A stretch of 64,000 nt of DNA, taken from Comamonadaceae bacterium (GTDB taxonomy: Bacteria > Pseudomonadota > Gammaproteobacteria > Burkholderiales > Burkholderiaceae_C). The stretch spans positions 62,001 to 126,000 of the forward strand of contig CANFLX010000001.1 of assembly GCA_947447985.1 (NCBI GenBank), read 5' to 3'. Below are positions 18,577 to 27,975 of this stretch, in pieces; within the stretch, counting starts at the first letter, position 1; every line of letters starts with the position of its first letter. The translations under genes and the position numbers were made by a program. Below the pieces are notes generated by a model. The model was not told where the DNA came from, did not search any database, and saw nothing but the letters and a program-made list of their open reading frames with translations.

Positions 18577-21500
18577 ATGTCCATGAACTGCACGCAATGC
18601 CACACGAGCAACCCTGCAAACCATCGCTACTGCGGCGGATGCGGCCACAGGCTTCCGCCAGTACCGCTATCGGACACCGATGCGCGGCGTGTCCGTGAAA
18701 GTCGCCGCGAAGTCACGACCCTGTTCAGCGACCTGTCGGGCTTCACCGACCTGGCGACCCAGCTGGACCCGGAGGATTTGCACAGCCTGATACAAAGCTA
18801 TTTCGATACCGTGCAGGCGATTGTTGTTCGCCTCGGAGGTTCGGTAGACCGGTATTTGGGTGATGCGCTGATGGCCATCTTTGGTGCGACATCGGCCCAC
18901 GAAGACGATGCACTGCGCGCCGTGCGCGCAGGTCTGGAAATCCAAGCGGCAATGCCGGAGCTCAGTCGGCGTTTGGGTAGGGTGCTGCAGTGCGTGGTCG
19001 GCATCGCAACTGGCAATGTTGTGGTCATGCAAGCACGCACCGGTTCGGTCGCCGACGTTTCGGTGCTGGGTGAATCGATCAATCTGGCGTCACGCATTCA
19101 AGACCTGGGCATTGCGGGTGAGGTCTTGGTTTCGCACGGTGTGCTGCACCTTGTGTCAGCGCAGGTCTGGGCCGAGTCGCGGGGTCATCACACCTTCAAA
19201 GGCTTTGCGGCACCGATCCAGGTATGGCGGATCAATGGACTGCGCGATACCGCCGCTAACGCGCCCGTAGGTTTTGTCGGGCGCAAGGCAGAACTTGCCC
19301 TGGCACATGCACAGCAACAACAGGTGCTTGGCGGTGTTGCCAGCCTGCTGATCGTCTGCGCTACGGCTGGCATGGGCAAATCGCGTTTGTGTGCAGAGAT
19401 ACGGGTTCAGGCCCTCCGTGCGGGTTTTGCAGTCCATCGGGGTGGATTTCTTGATTTTGGTTTGAGGCGAGGTACGGAAGGCGTTCATGCGATTGCCTGC
19501 AGCCTGCTGGGGGTTCAGCCGGATGCTCCCGCCAATGAGCGACAGCAGGGGGCGCAGCAGGCCGTCTTGAGGGCTTGGGTGCCCGAGCATCTGCTGCCCT
19601 CGCTTTTTGAGCTGGTCTCGGTCGCCCAATCGGACGCAACCCGCAGCGCCTTTGATGCCATGGATCGCAGCGCCAGGGATGAAGCTCTGGCACAGGCTGT
19701 CGCCGGGCTGTTGCGAAATGCCTCCAGGGCGTGTCCTCAACTGCTGGTATTGGAAGACCTGCATTGGGGCGACGCCATGGAGCGTCGTCAATGGGCCCGC
19801 ATCGCGCACCACTGCCGGGCTCTGCCAGTCTGGCTGGTGGTTTCCACCCGGGTGGCGGACGAGCCCTTCACCCACGAATTCAGTGTGCCCAGCGGGCTGC
19901 CCACGCTCGCAATCGCCTTAGAGCCCTTGTGCCGTGAGGACATGCATCGGATGGCGGACAACCTCGCCACATTTGACGCGAAGGTGGTCCAAACCTGCAT
20001 TGATCGTTGCGAAGGTAACCCGCTTTTTTTTGCGCACCTGCTGCGCCATGTGCATGACAGGGGCGCGACCTCGCTGCCGCCGTCGATTCGAAGTTTGATG
20101 CTTGCGCGCATGGACCATCTGGATCCGTCGCATAAAGAAGCCTTGCAGGCGGCGTCCGTGCTGGGGCAAACCTTTGAGCTGGGCGCCTTGCGTGTTTTGC
20201 TGCAAGAGCCCCGGTACGATTGCGACACGCTGATCAAAACCCATCTGCTGCGGCCGCAAGGCAGCGGCTACGCCTTTGAGCACGCTTTGATTCAAGAGGC
20301 GGCCTACAGCACGCTGCTCCACCGCAACGCGCAGGCTCTGCACCGCCGGGCGGCCGACTGGTACCTGGGCGTCGATCCGTCGCTGCGGGCCCAGCATTTG
20401 GACCGCGCACAAGACCCTGCGGCGCCCACCGCTTACACCGAGTCGGCGCTGGCCGATATCGAACGGGGCTTTTATGACCGGGCACGACCGCAGATCGACC
20501 GCGCGATGACCATTGTTTCGGACCTGAGCGAGCGGGTCGCGCTGGCCTTGCTCCAAGGTCGCTTGCTGCACGACATTGGTGAAGTTCCCGAGTCCATCCG
20601 CGCCTACAGGCTGGCACTCGCCCTGGCCAGCACCAATACCCAGCAGTGCCAGGCCTGGACGGGTCTGGCCGCCTGCCAAAGACTCTCTGACGACATTGAC
20701 AGCGCGCTGGCAGCGCTGGACTGTGCGCAGGCCCTGGCCGAGCCCCTTGGCTTGGACGCAGAGCTGTCACGCATTCATTATTTGCGGGGCAGCTTGAGGT
20801 TCCCGCAGGGCGATATGGCCGCTTGCTTGAAAGAGCACGCCATGGCATTGGGATACGCCACACGCGCGAACTTGCAAAAAGCACAGGCGGAGGCGCTCAG
20901 TGGCATGGGCGACGCCTACTATGCGCGTGGTCGCATGGGGGCGGCGTATCAGCAATTCCGCCACTGCCTGGACCTGTGTGAATCGCAGGGCTTTGGACGC
21001 ATTGAGGCGTCGAACCGCTTCATGCTGGCCACCGTACGCATCTACCTGAATGAAACCGATGGTGCGCTCAGTGACGCGCTGGGCTGTGCTGAGTTGGCGC
21101 AAAGCGTGAGTAATTTGCGTGCAGAGATCGTGTCGCGCTTAACGGCTGCCTGGATTTTGATCAGTCAGGGCCGTCTTGATGAGGCCACCGAGCAGGTCGA
21201 GCGCGGACTGGCCGCCACCCAAACCCTGGGCTCCGGGAGGTTCCGGCCGTTCTTGCTGGAAAGTCTGGCGCGTATTGCGCTCTTACAAGGCCACTCGGGG
21301 CGAGCCGCTCAGGTGATGGATGAAGCTCTGCAATTGGCCCGTGGCGCGGGCATGATGCGCTTCATTGGCCCCTGGCTGTTAGGCACAACAGCATGGTGTA
21401 CCTCTGACCCGGTGCTGCGCACGGCAGTGCTGGACGAGGGCGAATTCCTGTTGGCGCAGGGCTGCGTAGGGCACAACTATTACCGGTTTTATGCCCATGC

Positions 21501-21759
21501 CGCAGAGGCCTCCCTGCTCGCAGGTGACACCCGGCGCTGCTTGCACTGGGCTGCAAAATTAGAGGAATACACCCGCCCGGAACCCAACCCGTGGGCGGAG
21601 TTTCATATTGCCTTTGCACGTTTGCGCTGTCGCCTTGCGGGGGGGCAATCGGTCGCAGGGGCCGAGGTGCAACGCTTGCTTGCCTGCGCCCAAGCCGCAG
21701 CCTTTGCGCGGGAGACCGGCCTGCTGACGAGTATCTTGGCCACCTTGCCTTTGACTTGA
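18577..21759 (+). CDS. Class III nucleotide cyclase-AAA ATPase-TPR protein
   Basis: This 1060-residue multidomain protein opens with a zinc ribbon (Cys4, 7, 19, 22). A class III cyclase domain (about 45-215) has metal aspartates Asp52 and Asp96 and the transition-state pair Asn169/Arg173. The base-recognition lysine is Arg92 and the aspartate is Glu166, so nucleotide specificity is uncertain. Next comes a P-loop ATPase (ATAGMGKS, Lys268; Walker B LLVLEDLHW) and a TPR-rich C-terminal half. This layout resembles signal-integrating cyclase/STAND proteins. The ATG at 18577 begins at the ribbon; a GTG at 18532 is possible. There is no membrane segment. It sits alone between moaE and clpB. Confidence 0.85.
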   Translation: MSMNCTQCHTSNPANHRYCGGCGHRLPPVPLSDTDARRVRESRREVTTLFSDLSGFTDLATQLDPEDLHSLIQSYFDTVQAIVVRLGGSVDRYLGDALMAIFGATSAHEDDALRAVRAGLEIQAAMPELSRRLGRVLQCVVGIATGNVVVMQARTGSVADVSVLGESINLASRIQDLGIAGEVLVSHGVLHLVSAQVWAESRGHHTFKGFAAPIQVWRINGLRDTAANAPVGFVGRKAELALAHAQQQQVLGGVASLLIVCATAGMGKSRLCAEIRVQALRAGFAVHRGGFLDFGLRRGTEGVHAIACSLLGVQPDAPANERQQGAQQAVLRAWVPEHLLPSLFELVSVAQSDATRSAFDAMDRSARDEALAQAVAGLLRNASRACPQLLVLEDLHWGDAMERRQWARIAHHCRALPVWLVVSTRVADEPFTHEFSVPSGLPTLAIALEPLCREDMHRMADNLATFDAKVVQTCIDRCEGNPLFFAHLLRHVHDRGATSLPPSIRSLMLARMDHLDPSHKEALQAASVLGQTFELGALRVLLQEPRYDCDTLIKTHLLRPQGSGYAFEHALIQEAAYSTLLHRNAQALHRRAADWYLGVDPSLRAQHLDRAQDPAAPTAYTESALADIERGFYDRARPQIDRAMTIVSDLSERVALALLQGRLLHDIGEVPESIRAYRLALALASTNTQQCQAWTGLAACQRLSDDIDSALAALDCAQALAEPLGLDAELSRIHYLRGSLRFPQGDMAACLKEHAMALGYATRANLQKAQAEALSGMGDAYYARGRMGAAYQQFRHCLDLCESQGFGRIEASNRFMLATVRIYLNETDGALSDALGCAELAQSVSNLRAEIVSRLTAAWILISQGRLDEATEQVERGLAATQTLGSGRFRPFLLESLARIALLQGHSGRAAQVMDEALQLARGAGMMRFIGPWLLGTTAWCTSDPVLRTAVLDEGEFLLAQGCVGHNYYRFYAHAAEASLLAGDTRRCLHWAAKLEEYTRPEPNPWAEFHIAFARLRCRLAGGQSVAGAEVQRLLACAQAAAFARETGLLTSILATLPLT

Positions 21760-21783
21760 GGCAAAGCAAGCACGGTCGTCAGT

Positions 21784-21811
21784 CTTGAAAATTCGCAATA
21801 CTCCCCCAGTT
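21784..21811 (+). promoter_or_regulatory. Sigma-32 heat-shock promoter of clpB
   Basis: CTTGAAA (21784-21790) is followed after 12 bases by CCCCCAGTT (21803-21811). This closely matches the heat-shock sigma consensus CTTGAAA - 11 to 16 - CCCCAT. It lies about 25 bases before the clpB ATG, with GGAG as SD, exactly where a clpB heat-shock promoter is expected. Confidence 0.85.
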
Positions 21812-21834
21812 GTGGGCGAACGGAGAATGGATTT

Positions 21835-24441
<2,607 letters not shown>

Positions 24442-24489
24442 GCTCCAGCGCGCCATGCCGGTGGGGTGTGGCGCAACGCAGACTGCGCT

Positions 24490-25041
24490 TCAGCGGACCG
24501 GGGTGACCACGACTTCGGCGCTGACGCGCCGCGCGCCGTCAAAGCGCTTGGCCCAGTAGGCACCGCCCATGTCTTCCACCCGTACTTCGGCGCCTGGCTT
24601 GGGCGAGTGGATGAACTTGCCGTTGCCCACGTAAATGCCCACATGGCTGAAGGCGTGGCGCATGGTGTTGAAAAACACCAGGTCGCCGGGTAGCAATTCG
24701 GTGCGGTCAATGGCCTGGGTGGCTGCTGCCTGTTGGGCTGCGCTGCGGGGCAAAACCAGCCCCACCGTTTGCTGGTAGATCGACTTCACAAAGCCGCTGC
24801 AATCAAAGCCGGTGTCGGCAGAACTGCCGCCACGGCGGTAAGGCACACCCAAAAAGCCCATGGCGCCCACCACCAGGTCGGAGGCCTGGTTGGTGACCTG
24901 GGTGCTGGCTTCGCCCAAGCGTGCCAACAGTCCTTTGTCGTGCAGGAAGGTGGTCAAATCGTCGGGGGGCGGCGCGCTTTGGGCGGTCGCAGCCATGCTG
25001 CACACGGCAAGCAAAGCGGCGAAAAATGGGGCGAAGCGCAT
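24490..25041 (-). CDS. Secreted NlpC/P60 cell-wall hydrolase
   Basis: This 183-residue protein has a signal peptide (MRFAPFFAALLAVCSMAATAQ, cleavage near 21) followed by an NlpC/P60 domain. The catalytic Cys81 is in DTGFDCSGFV, with His133 in SHVGIYVG and His145 in FIHSPKPG. Such enzymes cut peptide bonds in peptidoglycan stems. The ATG at 25041 was chosen because it starts the signal peptide. It is divergent to the isochorismatase-like gene and probably acts in the periplasm. Confidence 0.9.
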   Translation of the reverse strand: MRFAPFFAALLAVCSMAATAQSAPPPDDLTTFLHDKGLLARLGEASTQVTNQASDLVVGAMGFLGVPYRRGGSSADTGFDCSGFVKSIYQQTVGLVLPRSAAQQAAATQAIDRTELLPGDLVFFNTMRHAFSHVGIYVGNGKFIHSPKPGAEVRVEDMGGAYWAKRFDGARRVSAEVVVTPVR

Positions 25042-25141
25042 CCTCCGAGCATAGCCGCCAGAGGTGTTTCTGTCAATGTTGAGACTGGCAGGCACGGCAT
25101 TGGTTATGCTCAAGGCCACCTATCTGACCGAAAGAAAACCC

Positions 25142-25768
25142 ATGCTTCTTGATGCCGATGACAGCCAGTTGGTTCTGGTGGATTACCAGATCAAACTTAT
25201 GCCCGCCATGCTGGACGCTGCCGAAGTCACGGCCAACGCGGTGCGACTGGCCCGTTTAGCGGCCCTGTTGTCTGTGCCAGTCGTAGTGACCGAGCAAGCG
25301 CCCTCCAAGCTCGGCGCCACCGTGCCCGACATCCAAGCCGCCTTGCGCGATGGAAAACCTGCTGCCGCTGTGCGCACGCTGGCCAAAATGCAATTCAGTG
25401 CCGTGGAAGAGGGTTTGGGTGAATGGCTGCGCCCGCCGCCGAAGCCGGTACAAGGCAATGCGCGCAGCCTGCCCAAGCATTTGCAAAAGGCTTCCAACGA
25501 CGCGGATGCGCGCTCCATGGTCGTACTGGCCGGTTGCGAGGCGCATATCTGCCTGCTGCAGACTGCCTTGGATCTGCTGGAAGATGAGTTTGAAGTCTGG
25601 GTGGTCACCGATGCTTGCAGTTCGCGCACCGAACGCAACCGCGACGCCGCGTTTGACCGATTGGCAGGCGCTGGCGCCGAACTGGTGACGACCGAAATGG
25701 TGGCGTTTGAGTGGCTGCGCAGCGCCGAACATCCGGCGTTTTCAGCTGTGCAAGGCCTGATCAAGTAG
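25142..25768 (+). CDS. Isochorismatase-family hydrolase
   Basis: This 208-residue cysteine-hydrolase fold protein resembles the YcaC-like branch. The family triad can be seen in part: Asp14 in LVLVDYQ and the nucleophile Cys132 in LAGCEAHICL. A lysine in the middle region (KMQF) is the likely third residue. The substrate is unknown; nicotinamidase-like or isochorismatase activity cannot be inferred. The ATG at 25142 gives the usual N-terminus; an in-frame ATG at 25106 is less likely. Confidence 0.82.
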   Translation: MLLDADDSQLVLVDYQIKLMPAMLDAAEVTANAVRLARLAALLSVPVVVTEQAPSKLGATVPDIQAALRDGKPAAAVRTLAKMQFSAVEEGLGEWLRPPPKPVQGNARSLPKHLQKASNDADARSMVVLAGCEAHICLLQTALDLLEDEFEVWVVTDACSSRTERNRDAAFDRLAGAGAELVTTEMVAFEWLRSAEHPAFSAVQGLIK

Positions 25769-25823
25769 AGCGAAGACCCGTCTGGGCGCTGGATGGCGGC
25801 GCCTGGTTTCGGGAGTCAGTCTC

Positions 25824-25851
25824 TTGCAAGTTGGCGGCCCATAATTATGAA
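25824..25851 (+). promoter_or_regulatory. Candidate prpE promoter
   Basis: TTGCAA (25824-25829) and TATGAA (25846-25851) are spaced by 16 bases and lie about 45 bases before the prpE ATG. Each box matches the sigma-70 consensus only partly, so this is tentative. Confidence 0.35.
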
Positions 25852-25894
25852 TTCAGTTTTTGACTGACTTCAGGATCCGCACGGAGACACCACC

Positions 25895-27796
25895 ATGACC
25901 GCATACGCCGACTTTCACCGCCGCTCCATCGAAGACCGCGATGGCTTTTGGACCGAACAAGCCCAGCGCATTACCTGGCACACACCGCCCTCCCAAGTCT
26001 GCGACTACAGCAACCCGCCATTTGCGCGCTGGTTTGTTGGCGGCACGACCAACCTCTGTTTCAACGCAGTCGACCGCCATCTGGCAGAGCGCCCCCACCA
26101 AAACGCCTTGATCGCGGTATCCACCGAGACCAACACCGAGCGTGCCTACACCTTTGCGGAGTTGCACACGGAGGTGCAGTGCATGGCCGCCTCCTTGCTG
26201 GCGCTGGGCGTCAAAAAGGGCGACCGCGTTCTGATTTACATGCCCATGATTGCCGAGGCAGTCTTTGCCATGCTGGCCTGCGCCCGCATTGGCGCGGTGC
26301 ACTCGGTTGTTTTCGGTGGCTTTGCCGCGGGCTCCCTGGCCACCCGCATTGAAGATGCATCCCCCACGGTGATCGTCAGCGCCGAAGCGGGTTCGCGTGG
26401 CGGCAAGGTGGTGGAGTACAAGCCGCTCCTGGACGAGGCGATTGCCACGTCCAGCCATAAACCGGCGGCCGTGCTGATGGTGGACCGCCAACTCGCAGCG
26501 TGGAGCCCGGTGGTCGGGCGTGACCACCTGTGGTCGGATCTGCGCCAGCAGCACCGTGATGCCGTGGTGCCCTGCGAATGGGTGGAATCCACCCACCCCA
26601 GTTACACGCTGTACACCAGCGGCACCACGGGCAAACCCAAAGGCGTGCAGCGCGATACGGGTGGCTATACCGTGGCGTTGGCGGCCAGCATGGAGACCAT
26701 TTTTTGCGGCAAAGCGGGTGAAACCTATTTCTGCACCAGCGACATCGGTTGGGTCGTGGGACACAGCTACATCGTCTACGGCCCACTGATTGCGGGCATG
26801 GCCACCATTCTTTATGAGGGCCTGCCCATCCGCCCGGATGGCGGCATCTGGTGGAGCCTCGTAGAAAAGTACAAAGTCACGGTGATGTTCAGCGCGCCCA
26901 CGGCGATTCGCGTGCTCAAAAAGCAAGACCCCGAGTTGCTCACCAAATACGATTTGAGCAGCCTGCGCGCACTCTTTTTGGCGGGTGAACCGCTGGACGA
27001 ACCCACCGCGCAGTGGATCAGCGCCGGTTTGGGCAAAGCCATCATCGACAACTACTGGCAGACCGAGAGCGGTTGGCCGATTTTGACCATCGCCAACGGT
27101 GTGGAAAAAGCCCCGAGCAAATTCGGCAGCCCAGGCGTGGCCATGTACGGCTACAACGTCAAGCTGATCGATGAGAACACGGGCGATGAATTGCTGGGCG
27201 CGGATCAAAAAGGTGTGCTCACCATCGAAGGCCCCTTGCCCCCGGGCTGTATGCAGACGGTGTGGCGTGATGACGCACGCTTTGTCAACACCTACTGGAA
27301 GAGCATTCCCGGCAAGCTGGTTTACAACACCTTTGACTGGGCCACGCGCGACCAGGATGGTTACTACTTCATTCTGGGCCGCACCGACGACGTCATCAAT
27401 GTCGCTGGTCACCGCCTGGGCACACGAGAGATCGAAGAAAGCATTGCCGGACACCCGAATATTTCTGAAGTCGCGGTGGTCGGCGTGGCCGATACCCTCA
27501 AGGGCCAGGTCGCCATGGCGTTTGCCATCGTCAAGGACGCCAGCAGCATCCCCGATGAGGCCGCACGCGCCAAGCTCGAGGCCGAGATCATGAAACTGGT
27601 GGACCATTCCATAGGCGCCATCGGCCGTCCGGCACGGGTGCGCTTTGTGAATGTGCTGCCCAAAACCCGAAGCGGCAAATTGCTGCGCCGGGCGATTCAG
27701 GCGGTGTGCGAGGGGCGTGACCCCGGCGACCTGACGACCATGGAAGATCCCAGCGCCTTGCAGCAAATCAAGACCATGGTCACACAAGGCGCCTAA
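25895..27796 (+). CDS. prpE: Propionate-CoA ligase
   Basis: This 633-residue AMP-forming acyl-CoA synthetase activates propionate, in the form of PrpE close to acetyl-CoA synthetase. It shows the A3 motif YTSGTTGKPKGV, the A5 block YWQTESGW, the A8 hinge GRTDDVINVAGHRLG and the C-terminal catalytic lysine in PKTRSGKLLRR (Lys595), which lysine acetylation commonly controls. Propionate as substrate is inferred from overall PrpE resemblance; no prpBC genes are adjacent. Confidence 0.88.
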   Translation: MTAYADFHRRSIEDRDGFWTEQAQRITWHTPPSQVCDYSNPPFARWFVGGTTNLCFNAVDRHLAERPHQNALIAVSTETNTERAYTFAELHTEVQCMAASLLALGVKKGDRVLIYMPMIAEAVFAMLACARIGAVHSVVFGGFAAGSLATRIEDASPTVIVSAEAGSRGGKVVEYKPLLDEAIATSSHKPAAVLMVDRQLAAWSPVVGRDHLWSDLRQQHRDAVVPCEWVESTHPSYTLYTSGTTGKPKGVQRDTGGYTVALAASMETIFCGKAGETYFCTSDIGWVVGHSYIVYGPLIAGMATILYEGLPIRPDGGIWWSLVEKYKVTVMFSAPTAIRVLKKQDPELLTKYDLSSLRALFLAGEPLDEPTAQWISAGLGKAIIDNYWQTESGWPILTIANGVEKAPSKFGSPGVAMYGYNVKLIDENTGDELLGADQKGVLTIEGPLPPGCMQTVWRDDARFVNTYWKSIPGKLVYNTFDWATRDQDGYYFILGRTDDVINVAGHRLGTREIEESIAGHPNISEVAVVGVADTLKGQVAMAFAIVKDASSIPDEAARAKLEAEIMKLVDHSIGAIGRPARVRFVNVLPKTRSGKLLRRAIQAVCEGRDPGDLTTMEDPSALQQIKTMVTQGA

Positions 27797-27943
27797 CATC
27801 CACCAGACGCCTTCGGCGTGCCCGTCAGTTTGCCGCCAGCCAATCGGTGGCAAAATGCGGTTTGTTACTTAGGCCCCTTCCTGCCGCAGTCGCATCCGCC
27901 AACCGGTCAAGCCGTGTAGCGGAAGGTATATCAACCAACTTAT

Positions 27944-27966
27944 GTTTCCCTGAGGGAAACGGAGGT
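27944..27966 (+). promoter_or_regulatory. Hairpin abutting the sucA ribosome-binding site
   Basis: Perfect 7-bp arms GTTTCCC (27944-27950) and GGGAAAC (27954-27960) with a three-base loop end exactly where the strong GGAGGT SD (27961-27966) begins, nine bases before the ATG. The stem could stabilise the mRNA 5' part or influence ribosome access. No T run follows, so it is not a terminator. Confidence 0.5.
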
Positions 27967-27975
27967 CAGCGAAAA

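Noticed and set aside
24442-24489. GCGCCA/TGGCGC inverted repeat between clpB and the NlpC/P60 gene
   Set aside because: No T tract follows on either strand, so there is no support for a terminator.
27806-27818. ACGCC-TTC-GGCGT hairpin after prpE as a terminator
   Set aside because: The stem is only five pairs and has no T run, so it is too weak to call.
25853-27853. 666-codon minus-strand frame opposite prpE
   Set aside because: It mirrors the codon pattern of prpE, has no recognisable domain and no SD, so it is a shadow.
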